DNA of 64,000 bases from WHSW01 sp963781265 (GTDB lineage: Bacteria > Actinomycetota > Thermoleophilia > Solirubrobacterales > 70-9), in NCBI GenBank assembly GCA_963781265.1, contig CAWAFH010000014.1, forward strand, positions 62,001-126,000, written 5' to 3'. Numbering within the stretch: position 1 is the first letter of the stretch; every line of letters begins with the position of its first letter. Positions 53,320-62,754 of the stretch are shown here, piece after piece. The position numbers and the translations under genes are program-made. The notes beneath the pieces are model-generated. The model was not told where the DNA came from. It saw nothing but the letters and a program-made list of their open reading frames with translations, and did not search any database.

Positions 53320-54516
53320 GTGGAGGTCAAGTCCCTGGAACAGCCGATCGAGGACGGGCTCGGGCCCGAGGCCCTGGCCCTCCAGTCTCGCGCGCGCGAG
53401 TTCGTCGAGACGACGATCATGCCCCTCGAGCAGGAGGCCGAGGCGCTCGGCGGGAAGCTGCCGGCGGCGACGATCGCCGCGGTCAAGGCGGCATCGATCG
53501 AGGCCGGCCTCGACGGCGGCATGCACGCGGTCGAGCACGGGGGCCGCGGCTGGTCGCGGGTCGAGTGGGCGCTGGTCGAGGAGCAGTTCGGGCGGACCAC
53601 GAACGCGATCGTCTGGCACGTCCCCCAGGCCTACAACGTCTGGGCCCACGCCTCCGACGAGCACATCGACCGCTATCTGCGCCCCGCCCTGCGCGGCGAG
53701 CTCAAGGACGCCTACGCGGTGACCGAGCGCGACGCCGGCTCCGACCCCTCGCAGATCAAGGCGACCGCCGAGCGCACCGACGCCGGCTTCCGCGTCAACG
53801 GCGAGAAGTGGTTCGTGACCGGCGGTGACCACGCCGCCGTCTACGTGGTGGTGGCGAACCTGATCGACGGCGCCGACCGGCTGCCGACCCTGTTCGTCGT
53901 CGACGCGGCCCTCGACGGGATCGAGATCGTCGACAACCCGGCCTTCACCCACAACTACCCCGACGGCCACCCGACGATCACCTTCACCGACGTCGAGATC
54001 GCCGAAACGGACGTGATCGGCGGCGTCGGCGGCGGCGACGACCTGCAGCGCTCCTGGTTCACCGAGGAGCGGCTGGGGATCGCCGCCCGCTGCGGTGGCG
54101 CGATGTGGCGGCTGCTGGACGAGACGGTGGCCTGGACCACCGCCCGCGAGCAGGGCGGCGCCCGCGTCTTCGACCACCAGGGCGTCTCGTTCCCGCTCTC
54201 CGACTCGGCCGCCGACGCGGCGGCAGGGCGCCTGCTCACCTTCACCGTCGCCGAGCTCGCCGACGCCGGCGCCGACCCAAAGATCGTCCACCACAAGGCG
54301 TCGATGGCGAAGCTGTTCATGAGCGAGGCGGCGGGCCGCTGCGCCGACCGCTGCGTGCAGGCGTTCGGCGGCCGCGGCTACATGCGCTCGAACGTCGCCG
54401 AGCGGTTCCTCCGCGAGCTGCGCGTCGACCGCATCTGGGAGGGCACGAGCGAGATCCAGCGGCTGATCGTCGCGCGGGGCCTGGAGCGCCGTGGGGTCGA
54501 GCGCATCCTCCACTAG
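53320..54516 (+). CDS. Acyl-CoA dehydrogenase
   Basis: This 398-residue protein has AYAVTERDAGSDPSQIKATA (FAD loop) with FRVNGEKWFVTGG, and the C-terminal QAFGGRGYMRSNVAERFLRE followed by RIWEGTSEIQRLIVARGLER, the standard FadE end. GTG start at 53320. It is divergent from the Rieske gene and upstream of an NDP-forming acyl-CoA synthetase, which suggests catabolism of an acyl-CoA formed in the same pathway. Confidence 0.9.
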   Translation: MEVKSLEQPIEDGLGPEALALQSRAREFVETTIMPLEQEAEALGGKLPAATIAAVKAASIEAGLDGGMHAVEHGGRGWSRVEWALVEEQFGRTTNAIVWHVPQAYNVWAHASDEHIDRYLRPALRGELKDAYAVTERDAGSDPSQIKATAERTDAGFRVNGEKWFVTGGDHAAVYVVVANLIDGADRLPTLFVVDAALDGIEIVDNPAFTHNYPDGHPTITFTDVEIAETDVIGGVGGGDDLQRSWFTEERLGIAARCGGAMWRLLDETVAWTTAREQGGARVFDHQGVSFPLSDSAADAAAGRLLTFTVAELADAGADPKIVHHKASMAKLFMSEAAGRCADRCVQAFGGRGYMRSNVAERFLRELRVDRIWEGTSEIQRLIVARGLERRGVERILH

Positions 54517-56575
54517 CTCGGCGCTCGCTGCTCGCCGCTCGCCGCTCGATCTGAGCCCACTGCTCGCGCCCCGCTCGATCGCCGTCGTCGGCGCCACCGA
54601 CCGCCCCGATTCCTACGGCGGCAACGTCCTGCGCAACCTGGCGCGGGCCGGGTTCGAGGGCCCGGTCTGGGGCGTCAACCCCAGCCGCGGCTCGGTGCTC
54701 GGCCGCGAGTGCGTGCCGAGCGTCGCCGACCTGCCCGAACCGGTCGACGCGCTCGTCGTCGCGATCCCGGCCGCGGCGGTCGCCGAGGCGGTGCGCGCCG
54801 GCGCCGAACGCGGGTGCGGCGGCGCCGTCGTGCTCTCCGCCGGGTTCGCCGAGGTCGAGTCGGGCCGCGAGCACCAGGCCGAGCTGGTCAGGGTTGCGCG
54901 GGCACACGATCTGCCCGTCTGCGGCCCGAACGGAAACGGGATCGTCGCCCTCGGCGCCCGGGCCGCAATGTGGGGCGACGGCCTGCCCGACCTCGAACCG
55001 GGTGCGGTCGGGATGGTCACGCAGAGCGGCAACGTCGGCGTCAACGCGCTCGGCTCCCGACGCGGGATCCGCTGGCACACGGTGGTCTCGACCGGCAACC
55101 AGGCGGTCTGCTCGGCGAGCGATTGGCTGGCGGCGCTGGCCGAGCGCGATGGGCTGCGATCGGTGGCGCTCTTCCTGGAGTCCGACGACGACGGCCCGGC
55201 GCTCGCCGAGGCGCTCGCGCTCTGCGCCGAGCGCGGGATCGGCGTCGCGGTCCTCAAGGTCGGCGCGACGGAGGCCGGCGCGGTCGCCGCCGCCGCCCAC
55301 ACCGGCTCGCTGGCCGGCGACCAGCGCGTCTTCCGGGCCCTGGTCGAGGAGGCGGGCGGCGCCTGGGCCGAGGACTTCCACGACCTGCTCGAGCTGGCGC
55401 GGGCGCTGGGCGCGCCCGCCGCCCGGCCGCGCGGGCCGGGCGGCCTCGCGATCCTGACCTGCTCCGGCGGCGACTCGGGGGTCGCGGCCGACCAGGGCAC
55501 GGAGCTCGGGCTGGACCTGCCGCCGCTGTCTCCCGCGACGTCGGAGCGGCTCGCCGAGCTGCTGCCCGAAGCGGCGACGATCGCCAACCCGCTCGACTAC
55601 ACGTCGATGATCTGGGGCGACGCGCCGCTGCTCGCCGAGATCGTCGAGGTGGTCGGCGCCGACGCCGCGATCGACCAGCTGCTGCTGCTCTACGACCAGC
55701 CCGCCGACGCCGACGACTCGTGGACGGCGGTGCGCGCCGGCCTCGTCGCCGGGTCGCGGGCGACGCAGGCGGCGGCGATCGTCGCCTCGACCCTGCCGGA
55801 CCTGCTCGACGAGGACGCGGCGCTCGAGTTCGCCGCCTCCGGGCTGCCGGCGGTGGCGGGGCTGCGGTCGGCGCTGCGGTGCGCCGCCGCGGTCCGGGCG
55901 CCGCGCGGCGATTCGCGGCGGCTGCGGGAGATCGCCGCGGCCGCGCGGCGGCGGCGCGACCCCTCGGCGAACGGCTGGATCGGCGAGGCCGAGGCCAAGC
56001 GGTTGATCGCCGGCGCGGGGATCGCGGTGCCGGCCGGTCGCGCGGCGTCCGACCTGGACGGCTGCCTGGAGATCGCCGCCGAGGTCGGCTGGCCGGTGGC
56101 GCTGAAGCTCTCGGGGCCCGCGCTCCGGCACAAGGCCGAGGCCGGGGCGCTGGCGCTGGGAATCGGCGACGAGGCCGAGATGGCGAGCGCGTTCGGCCGG
56201 CTCGCCGGCCTGCCCGAAGCAGCCGAGGCCTCGTTCCTGGTCGAGCGGATGGCCCCGCCGGGGGTCGAGGTCCTGGTGGCCGCGCGGGCCGACGGCGTCG
56301 TCCCGGCGCTCGTCGTCGGCCTCGGGGGCTCCTGGACCGAGGTCCTGGACGACGTCGCGATCGTCCCGCTGCCCGCCGACGCCGACCGCGTCTCCCGCGC
56401 GCTCGCCTCGCTGCGCGGGGCCGCCCTGATCGCCGACGCGTCCCCGGCGGTCGCGTCGGTCGCCGTCGCGGCCGGAGAGCTGCTGCTGGCCGAGGGCATG
56501 TCGCTGATCGAGCTGAACCCGGTCTCGATCGGCCCGGGCGGCGCGATCGCGCTCGACGCCGTGGCGCGAACGTAG
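54491..56575 (+). CDS. NDP-forming acyl-CoA synthetase (alpha-beta fusion)
   Basis: This 694-residue enzyme has a CoA-binding Rossmann domain (SIAVVGATDRPDSYGGNVLR), a ligase domain with the phospho-histidine region AAAHTGSLAGDQRVF near residue 276, and a C-terminal ATP-grasp domain (GWPVALKLSGPALRHKAEAG, ELNPVSIGPGGAIALDA). It makes or uses acyl-CoA with ADP/ATP and phosphate. It begins with GTG at 54491, overlapping the acyl-CoA dehydrogenase by 26 bp; its first ~20 residues are encoded partly by a heptamer repeat, so the real start could be later. Confidence 0.87.
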   Translation: MGSSASSTSSALAARRSPLDLSPLLAPRSIAVVGATDRPDSYGGNVLRNLARAGFEGPVWGVNPSRGSVLGRECVPSVADLPEPVDALVVAIPAAAVAEAVRAGAERGCGGAVVLSAGFAEVESGREHQAELVRVARAHDLPVCGPNGNGIVALGARAAMWGDGLPDLEPGAVGMVTQSGNVGVNALGSRRGIRWHTVVSTGNQAVCSASDWLAALAERDGLRSVALFLESDDDGPALAEALALCAERGIGVAVLKVGATEAGAVAAAAHTGSLAGDQRVFRALVEEAGGAWAEDFHDLLELARALGAPAARPRGPGGLAILTCSGGDSGVAADQGTELGLDLPPLSPATSERLAELLPEAATIANPLDYTSMIWGDAPLLAEIVEVVGADAAIDQLLLLYDQPADADDSWTAVRAGLVAGSRATQAAAIVASTLPDLLDEDAALEFAASGLPAVAGLRSALRCAAAVRAPRGDSRRLREIAAAARRRRDPSANGWIGEAEAKRLIAGAGIAVPAGRAASDLDGCLEIAAEVGWPVALKLSGPALRHKAEAGALALGIGDEAEMASAFGRLAGLPEAAEASFLVERMAPPGVEVLVAARADGVVPALVVGLGGSWTEVLDDVAIVPLPADADRVSRALASLRGAALIADASPAVASVAVAAGELLLAEGMSLIELNPVSIGPGGAIALDAVART
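54522..54549. repeat. Heptamer tandem repeat (CGCTCGC-type x4) at a gene junction
   Basis: Four 7-bp units (CGCTCGC, TGCTCGC, CGCTCGC, CGCTCGA) span the junction of the acyl-CoA dehydrogenase and synthetase genes. Same heptamer as at 19870-19897. Confidence 0.65.
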
Positions 56576-56599
56576 GCCTGTGCGAAGCTGCGCGCAGCT

Positions 56600-58006
56600 G
56601 TGCCGGCGACGACGGAAACCTTCACGCGGGTCGACCCGGCCGAGCTAACGCGCGAAACCGGCACGTACGAGGCGACGAGCCCCGAGGGGGTGGGGAGCGC
56701 GTTCGCCGCGGCGGCGGCGGTCGCTCGCGACTGGGGACGGTCGACCGGACCCGAGCGGGAGGCGATCCTCCGCCGCGCGGCCGACCTGCTCGAAGCGCGA
56801 CTCGATGAAGCCGCCGAGCGCCTGGTGGCGGACATCGGCAAGCCGATCCGCGACGCTCGTGCCGAGACGTTGCGCGCCGCGGCGATCCTGCGATTCCACG
56901 CCGCCGAGGCGCTGCAGCCCGACGGCGAGACCCACCCGAGCTCCGCGCCCGACACGACCGTGATCTCGCTCTCCGAGCCCGTCGGGCCGGTGTGCGCGAT
57001 CACGCCATGGAACTTCCCGCTGGCGATCCCCGCGTGGAAGCTCGCCCCGGCGCTCGCCTGCGGAAATCCGGTGGTCTGGAAGCCCGCCACGGCCGCCTCG
57101 GGCTCGGCCGTGCTGCTGGCCGAGGTCCTGGCCGAGGCGGGCATCCCGGCCGGGGCGCTGAGCGTCGTCATGGGATCGGGAGGAGCGCTTTCGGCCGCGC
57201 TCACCTCCGATCCGCGCCTCGCCGCGATCTCGTTCACGGGGTCGGCCGACGTCGGCTGGGGGCTTCAGCGAGCGGTCTCGGGCCGAAACGTCAAGGTCCA
57301 GCTCGAGCTCGGAGGCAAGAACCCGGCGATCGTGCTCGCCGACGCCGACCTCGAGGACGCGGCTGCGCGGATCACCGCCGGGGCGATGGCCGCCGCCGGC
57401 CAGCGCTGCACGGCGACCAGCCGGGTCTACGTCGAGCGCCCGGTGGCGCCCGAGCTCACCGAGCTGCTGGTGGCCCGGGTGGAGAGCCTCACCGTCGGCG
57501 ACCCGTACGACGAGTCGACTGACGTGGGGCCGCTCGCCTCGCGGGAACAGCTTCACGCCGTCGGGCGATATCTCGATCTCAGCGCCGCCACGAGCGGTAT
57601 CGACGTCCTCGCCGGCGGTGGCTACGGGGCCCCATCGACCGGGTGCTGGGCGGACCCGACCGTGCTGACGGGCGTCGCCCCCGAGAGCCCGTTGATGCGC
57701 GAGGAGATCTTCGGGCCGGTCGCGATCGTCACCGCGGTGGACGACTATGCCGCGGCGCTCGCGGCCGCCAACGACACCGACTTCGGCCTCTCGGCGGCGC
57801 TGTTCACCCGCGACCTCGGCCGGGCGATGTCGTTCGCGCGCGAGATCGAGTCGGGGCAGGTCCACATCAACCGCGAGACGGCCGGAGCCGAGCCCCAGGC
57901 GCCGTTCGGCGGCCTCAAGGGGTCGAGCAACCTCCAGCGCGAGCAGGGCAAGGCGGCCAAGCGGTTCTTCAGCAACACGAAATGCGTCTACGTGCGCGCG
58001 CGCTGA
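56600..58006 (+). CDS. NAD(P)-dependent aldehyde dehydrogenase
   Basis: This 468-residue aldehyde dehydrogenase has AITPWNFPLAIPAWKLAPAL, VQLELGGKNPAIVLADADLE (catalytic Glu), AGQRCTATSRVYVE (catalytic Cys near residue 271) and EEIFGPVAIV. GTG start at 56600. It fits oxidation of an aminoaldehyde or semialdehyde formed by the neighbouring amine oxidases (PuuC-like role), which is inference. It overlaps the end of the convergent IclR gene by 19 bp. Confidence 0.9.
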   Translation: MPATTETFTRVDPAELTRETGTYEATSPEGVGSAFAAAAAVARDWGRSTGPEREAILRRAADLLEARLDEAAERLVADIGKPIRDARAETLRAAAILRFHAAEALQPDGETHPSSAPDTTVISLSEPVGPVCAITPWNFPLAIPAWKLAPALACGNPVVWKPATAASGSAVLLAEVLAEAGIPAGALSVVMGSGGALSAALTSDPRLAAISFTGSADVGWGLQRAVSGRNVKVQLELGGKNPAIVLADADLEDAAARITAGAMAAAGQRCTATSRVYVERPVAPELTELLVARVESLTVGDPYDESTDVGPLASREQLHAVGRYLDLSAATSGIDVLAGGGYGAPSTGCWADPTVLTGVAPESPLMREEIFGPVAIVTAVDDYAAALAAANDTDFGLSAALFTRDLGRAMSFAREIESGQVHINRETAGAEPQAPFGGLKGSSNLQREQGKAAKRFFSNTKCVYVRAR

Positions 58007-58845
58007 CGGTCCCAGGCGCGCTCGCACATGCGCTCGAGCCGGGCACGATCCTCGTCGCCCGCGGGCTCGCCGCCGTTGGCGCGCGAGCCGCCCAGCTCGG
58101 ACGAGATCAGGGCGGCGGCGCGGCGGACGGCGAGCGCGTCGGCGATCAGCCGCTCGCGCTCGTAGCGCGAGGCGATGCCGCTGATCGTCAGCGCGGCTGC
58201 GACCCGCCCCCCGGCGTCGAAGACCGGGGCTGAGATCGCGACCGCGTCCGGGACGCGCTCGCCGAGGGTGACCGCGACGCCGGCCTCGGCGACCTCGGCG
58301 AGGTCGGCCTCGAGCGCGGCGCGGTCGGTCACCGTCGCGGCCGTCAGCGGCTCGAGCTCGAGCCGGTCGAGCAACGCCGCCCGCTCGTCCTCGGGCAGGT
58401 GCGCGACGAGGGCCTTGGCGGTGGCGCCGGCGTGGGCCGGATAGCGGCGCCCGACCTCCTGATTCATCCGCATCTCGTGCAGTCCGTCGGCGCGCTCGAC
58501 CGGGACGACGTGGACGTCGTGCAGCTCGGCGAGCACGACCGTCTCCTGGCACTCGTCGCGAAGCCGCTCCATGTGGGGGCGCGCGATCGCGGGGATGCTG
58601 GTGACGGCTCCGGCCAGCGCCGCCGCCGAGCGCAGCAGCGGCCCGAGCCGGTAGTCCTCGCGCTGCGCGTCCTGACTCAGGATGCCGTTCTCGGCCATCT
58701 CGCCAAGCGTGCGGTGGAGGCTCGCCCGGCTGATCCCGGTCCCCTCGAGCAGCTCGACGAAGCCGAGCGAGGAACGGCCGTCGCGGATGAAGCACTCGAG
58801 CACCTTCGAGGCCTTTTCCAGGACCGATTGGCCATCCCGACCCAT
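57988..58845 (-). CDS. IclR-family transcriptional regulator
   Basis: This 285-residue regulator has the winged HTH SVLEKASKVLECFIRDG to GISRASLHRTLGEMAENGIL and the IclR effector domain (MNQEVGRRYPAHAGATAKAL, AISAPVFDAGGRVAAALTIS). It probably controls the adjoining aldehyde dehydrogenase or oxidase genes. A CATAAT box ends six bases before its ATG. Confidence 0.9.
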   Translation of the reverse strand: MGRDGQSVLEKASKVLECFIRDGRSSLGFVELLEGTGISRASLHRTLGEMAENGILSQDAQREDYRLGPLLRSAAALAGAVTSIPAIARPHMERLRDECQETVVLAELHDVHVVPVERADGLHEMRMNQEVGRRYPAHAGATAKALVAHLPEDERAALLDRLELEPLTAATVTDRAALEADLAEVAEAGVAVTLGERVPDAVAISAPVFDAGGRVAAALTISGIASRYERERLIADALAVRRAAALISSELGGSRANGGEPAGDEDRARLERMCERAWDRQRART

Positions 58846-58851
58846 CGGCCG

Positions 58852-58857
58852 ATTATG
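58852..58857 (-). promoter_or_regulatory. CATAAT -10-like box for the IclR gene
   Basis: On the minus strand CATAAT ends six bases before the IclR ATG at 58845, consistent with a leaderless start. Confidence 0.4.
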
Positions 58858-58882
58858 CCGGAACGCGGTTTCGCCGACGCGC

Positions 58883-60316
58883 CTACCGGCCGAGGTGGAT
58901 CCCGAGCCGGCCGGGCATCTCGGTCGCCAGGCGGGTCAGCGGGTCGGGCGCCCGCCCCGCGTCCTCGAGCGCCTCCCGGCGCAGCAGCGCCGCGCGCACG
59001 AGCGTGCCACCGACCCAGCGCAGCGGCTCGGGCGGGACCGGGGGCTGCGGCGGCTCGACCAGGGCCGAGCGCGTGAGCTCGTCGTCGGCGCCGAGGGCCA
59101 GCGACGCGAGGGTCTCACCCGCGAGGTGCGACGGCCCGACGCCGTTGCCGGTGAAGCCGCAGACGTAGTGAATGCGCGAGCCGGGGAGCGTCCCGACGCT
59201 CGGCAGGTGCGTCGGCGAGACGTCGACCGGACCTCCCCACGCGGCGTCGACGCGCCGGCCGCGAAGCCCGGGGAAGAAGCGCAGGATCTCCCCCCGAAGC
59301 TGGTCGGCGATCGCCGGGTCGACCTCGACCCGGCCGCCGAGGCGCGCGCCGTAGGCGACGCGGCCCGCGCCCCAGCCGAACGCGATCCTCCCGTCGCCGG
59401 TGGTGCGGAAGTAGTGCAGGTAGCGGCGCGCGGTCGAGATGCACTCGCCCCCCGTCCAGCCGATCTCCTCGAGCACGTCGGGGACCGGCTCGGTGATGAT
59501 CATGTGGGTGGAGGTCACCGCGAGGCGCGATCGCAGCGGCGCGAGGGCGGCCGACGCCGCGTTGATCGCCACCACGGCGGCGGCGGCCCGCACGCGCGCC
59601 CCGCCGTCGGTCTCGATCTCGACCCCGCCGCCGCGCCCGGCGCCGATCGACCGCGCCCGGGACAGCTCGGCGACCTCGACCCCCGAGTCGAGCACCGCCT
59701 CGCGCAGCGCCCGGGCGAGCAGCGCCGGCTGCACGGTGGCGGCCTGGGCGATGTAGGCGCCCTGGCGAAACAGGGGCGAGTCGCAGCGCGCCCGCAGCTC
59801 CGGCCCCTCGAGCGCGACCATGCTGCCGGGCCGCCCGCCGGCCTCGCACGCCCGCAGCGCCCCGAGCCAGGCGCCGTCCTGCGCCGGGCTGGTCGAGACC
59901 TTCAGGTGCCCGGCCTTGCGGAACTCGATCTCGGCCCCGCGCTCGCCGGCGAACTCGCCGATCGCATCGACCGAGCGGTCGGCGAGCTCGCAGAGGGACA
60001 GGGCCGCCTCGGGCCCAAAGGCATCCGCGAGGTACTCGAAGTGATGCCAGAACGAGTTCGCGAACCCGGCGTTGCGCCCGCTCGGCCCCTCGCCGCAGAC
60101 GTCCGACTCGATCACGACGACGCGGGCCGAGGGATCGCGCCGGCGCAGGGCGAGCGCCGTCCACATCCCGGCGTAGCCGCCGCCCACGATCGCCACGTCC
60201 GCCTCGATCTCGCCCGCCGCCGGTGGCGCCGGCTCGACCGGCCCGGCCTCGGCCAGCCACCACCCGCCGGGGTCGTGGCGAAAGGCGGGAGAGGATTCGA
60301 GACGCTCGGTCGAAAT
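58883..60316 (-). CDS. DAO-family FAD oxidoreductase (PuuB-like)
   Basis: From the GTG at 60196 the frame begins directly at the Rossmann strand (AIVGGGYAGMWTALALRRRD), then GPSGRNAGFANSFWHHFEYL, and ends with HYVCGFTGNGVGPSHLAGET. This is the glycine/D-amino-acid oxidase fold of gamma-glutamylputrescine oxidase. An open stretch upstream (RLESSPAFRHDPGGWWLAEA) looks like a genuine N-terminus for this family but offers no ATG, GTG or TTG; an ATT at 60316 is the only near-cognate start. Neighbouring ligase, aldehyde dehydrogenase and amidotransferase support a Puu-type pathway. Confidence 0.8.
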   Translation of the reverse strand: MSTERLESSPAFRHDPGGWWLAEAGPVEPAPPAAGEIEADVAIVGGGYAGMWTALALRRRDPSARVVVIESDVCGEGPSGRNAGFANSFWHHFEYLADAFGPEAALSLCELADRSVDAIGEFAGERGAEIEFRKAGHLKVSTSPAQDGAWLGALRACEAGGRPGSMVALEGPELRARCDSPLFRQGAYIAQAATVQPALLARALREAVLDSGVEVAELSRARSIGAGRGGGVEIETDGGARVRAAAAVVAINAASAALAPLRSRLAVTSTHMIITEPVPDVLEEIGWTGGECISTARRYLHYFRTTGDGRIAFGWGAGRVAYGARLGGRVEVDPAIADQLRGEILRFFPGLRGRRVDAAWGGPVDVSPTHLPSVGTLPGSRIHYVCGFTGNGVGPSHLAGETLASLALGADDELTRSALVEPPQPPVPPEPLRWVGGTLVRAALLRREALEDAGRAPDPLTRLATEMPGRLGIHLGR

Positions 60317-60345
60317 AACGGAACCCCGTTCGCAACAATACTGCG

Positions 60346-60981
60346 ATGCCCGGCCCGCCGATCGCGATCGAGGACGATCCGACCCCGCTGGTCCGCGCGC
60401 TCGCGGGCGAGCTCGAGCGGCGCCTCGAGGACCCGGAGTTCGCGTCGCTCACCGCGGGTTTGACCGGGACCGCGGCGCTGCGCGCGGGCGAGACTCCCGA
60501 GGCCGTCACGCTCGAGCTCGGCGAGGACGCGATCGCCCTACGCCACGGCGCGGGCGGCGCCGACGCGACCGCGACCCTCGACGGCAGCGGTCGCTGGGAC
60601 GGCGGCCCGATCGCCGGCGAGGGCGAGCGCCCGGAGCTGGCCGCGTGGCTGCGCTCGCTCGCCTCGCCGGCGGAGACTCCGTGGCGCGAGGCGGCCGCCC
60701 GCTTCTGGGCCGAGCTCGAGGACAGCCCCGGGGCGCCCGGGGCGCTGCTGGTGGTCGAGCTCGACGGCGGCGAGTCGCAGCGCTTCGGGGACGGCGAACC
60801 GGCTTATGAGATCCGCGCACCCGAGCGCTCCCTCGTCGCGCTGCTCGAGGGGCGGGCGGCGCTGATCGACGAGGCGTTCGAGCGCCGGGCCTTCATCCAC
60901 GGCAGCTTTCCGGAGATCTCGGTCCTCGCCGGCGCGGGGGCGCGCGTCCGGATGGGCATCGCCGGAGCCGGGCATGCCTGA
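60346..60981 (+). CDS. Hypothetical protein preceding glutamine-synthetase-like gene
   Basis: This 211-residue protein is not recognised with confidence. The pattern of strands (AVTLELGEDAIALRHG, AYEIRAPERSLVALLEGRAA) and the end (RRAFIHGSFPEISVLAGAGA) recalls a degenerate SCP2-like sterol-carrier fold. It has no cysteines or signal peptide. It overlaps the next gene as ATGCCTGA, so it is coexpressed with the ligase and may be an accessory protein of that pathway. Confidence 0.6.
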   Translation: MPGPPIAIEDDPTPLVRALAGELERRLEDPEFASLTAGLTGTAALRAGETPEAVTLELGEDAIALRHGAGGADATATLDGSGRWDGGPIAGEGERPELAAWLRSLASPAETPWREAAARFWAELEDSPGAPGALLVVELDGGESQRFGDGEPAYEIRAPERSLVALLEGRAALIDEAFERRAFIHGSFPEISVLAGAGARVRMGIAGAGHA

Positions 60982-62347
60982 GCGCGAGGAGCTCGGCGCG
61001 TGGCTCGCCGACAACGCGGTCACGTCGGTGCGGCTGATCGCCACCAACCACGACGGCCTCGCGCTCGGCAAGTACGTGACGGCGGCGAAGTTCGCGTCCG
61101 GCGCGCAGCGCGGGTTTCAGCTCGCCGACACGACCTTCGGCGTCGACTTCTCGGGCGACGTCGCGATCGGCTGGGACTGGGGCGAGTGGCGCGGCGAGGT
61201 CACGGACGTGATCGTCGTCCCCGACCTCTCCACCCTCGTCGCCGACCCGGCGCTCCCCGGGCTTGCCTCCGTGCTGTGCGACTTCCAGACCGCGCGGCGC
61301 GAGCCGGTCCCGGTCTGTGGGCGAGGGATGCTGCAGCGCCTGATCGGCGAACTCGGCGCCCAGGGGCTCGAGGCGCGGGTCGCCCCGGAGCTCGAGTTCT
61401 CGGTCTTCGAGGAACCGATCCAGGTCGCCCGCGAGCGCGGCTACCGCGACCTCACCCCGCTCGGCGGCCCGGGACGAATCACCTACCTGCTCTCACGCTC
61501 TCCGGACTTCGCCGAGTTCATGGGCGCGGTCGCCCGACGCCTCGACGCGCTCGAAGTCGGCTGGGAGTCGTGGAGCGCCGAGACCGCGTGCGGCCAGGCC
61601 GAGATCAACATCGCGCCGGCCGACCCGCTGAGCGCGGCCGACGCCGTCGTCCGGACGAAGCTGGCGCTGCGTGAGGTCGCGGGCGAGCTCGGCCGAAGCG
61701 TCACCTTCATGGCCCTCGCCGATGATCACCTCGGCGCCTCGATGCACGTCAACCTCTCGGTCCTGCGCAACGGCGCCAACCAGTTTCACTCCGAGGATGG
61801 TCCCGGCCGGGCCCCGTTGCTGCGCAGCTGGGCCGCCGGCATGCTGGCGACGCTGCCGGGCGCGATGTCGATCTTCAGTCCGACGGTGAACTCCTACCGG
61901 CGGCTGGTGGAGATCGCGGGCCCGCCGACCACCGTCACCTGGGGCGAAGCGAACAAGTCGACCGCGGTGCGGACGGTGACCGACGACCCCGGATCGGCGC
62001 GGATCGAGCACCGGGTGCCGGCGATCGACTGCAACCCGTACCTCGCGATCTCGGCGATCCTCGCCGGCGGGCTGATCGGGATGACCGACGCGCTGGAGCC
62101 GCCGGAGCCCTTCGCCCGGATGGCGTGGGGGCTCGAGCCCGGCGCGGCGCCGCGGATCCCCGACTCGATCACCAAGGCGGCCGATGCGCTCGAGGCCGAC
62201 GAGCGCCTGGCGGAGGTGCTCGGGCGCGAGGCGATCGGCTACTGGGTCGGCAGCCGGCGCTGGGAGTGGCTCACGTTTCACCGCGGCGGCGGCGACCCCG
62301 ACGAGGTCACCGGGTACGAGCTGGCCCGCTACTTTGAGCACGTTTGA
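60974..62347 (+). CDS. Glutamine-synthetase-like ligase (possible gamma-glutamylpolyamine synthetase)
   Basis: This 457-residue GS-family protein has VAPELEFSVFEEP (metal-binding glutamates), CGQAEINIAPADPLSAADAV, GASMHVNLSVLRNGANQFHS, and ARIEHRVPAIDCNPYLAISA (RxEhR motif). It differs from true GlnA in many positions and lies among amine-catabolic genes, so PuuA-like gamma-glutamylation of a polyamine or amine is the best guess. The stop overlaps the following ATG (TGATG). Confidence 0.85.
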   Translation: MPEREELGAWLADNAVTSVRLIATNHDGLALGKYVTAAKFASGAQRGFQLADTTFGVDFSGDVAIGWDWGEWRGEVTDVIVVPDLSTLVADPALPGLASVLCDFQTARREPVPVCGRGMLQRLIGELGAQGLEARVAPELEFSVFEEPIQVARERGYRDLTPLGGPGRITYLLSRSPDFAEFMGAVARRLDALEVGWESWSAETACGQAEINIAPADPLSAADAVVRTKLALREVAGELGRSVTFMALADDHLGASMHVNLSVLRNGANQFHSEDGPGRAPLLRSWAAGMLATLPGAMSIFSPTVNSYRRLVEIAGPPTTVTWGEANKSTAVRTVTDDPGSARIEHRVPAIDCNPYLAISAILAGGLIGMTDALEPPEPFARMAWGLEPGAAPRIPDSITKAADALEADERLAEVLGREAIGYWVGSRRWEWLTFHRGGGDPDEVTGYELARYFEHV

Positions 62348-62754
62348 TGAGCGAGCGGCCGCCGATCTATGAAGAGCTTCTGGGCGGGCCGTTTCCGTGC
62401 ACGCTCACCAGCCTCGACGCCACGGGCGCTCCGTACGGGGTGGTCGTCTGGTGCGGAGACCTGGACGGCGCGGTCGGGGTCAACGCGGCCGAGGGGGTGT
62501 GGCTTCGCAACCTCCGCCGCGACCCGCGGGTCGGGCTCGTCGTCGTCGACACCCGCAACATCCTGCGCCACGTCTCGATCACCGGGCGGGTCGTGGACAT
62601 CTCACCCGACGAGGACTACGCGCACATCAACTCGCTCTCGGAGGTCTACGAGGGCAGGCCGTACGCGTACTCGACGCCCGAACAAGCGCCGCGCTTCCGG
62701 GTCGAGATCGAGGTGCTGAAGCTGCGCACGCTCGACCTCGCGCCGCCGCCCTAG
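62347..62754 (+). CDS. Flavin split-barrel (PNPOx/FDOR-like) protein
   Basis: This 135-residue protein has PFPCTLTSLDATGAPYGVVV, VWLRNLRRDPRVGLVVVDTR, LRHVSITGRVVDISPDEDY and FRVEIEVLKLRTLDL, the pattern of pyridoxamine-phosphate-oxidase/F420-dependent split-barrel proteins. The cofactor (FMN or F420) cannot be assigned. It is coupled to the ligase by a TGATG overlap and overlaps the convergent amidotransferase by four bases. Confidence 0.8.
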   Translation: MSERPPIYEELLGGPFPCTLTSLDATGAPYGVVVWCGDLDGAVGVNAAEGVWLRNLRRDPRVGLVVVDTRNILRHVSITGRVVDISPDEDYAHINSLSEVYEGRPYAYSTPEQAPRFRVEIEVLKLRTLDLAPPP

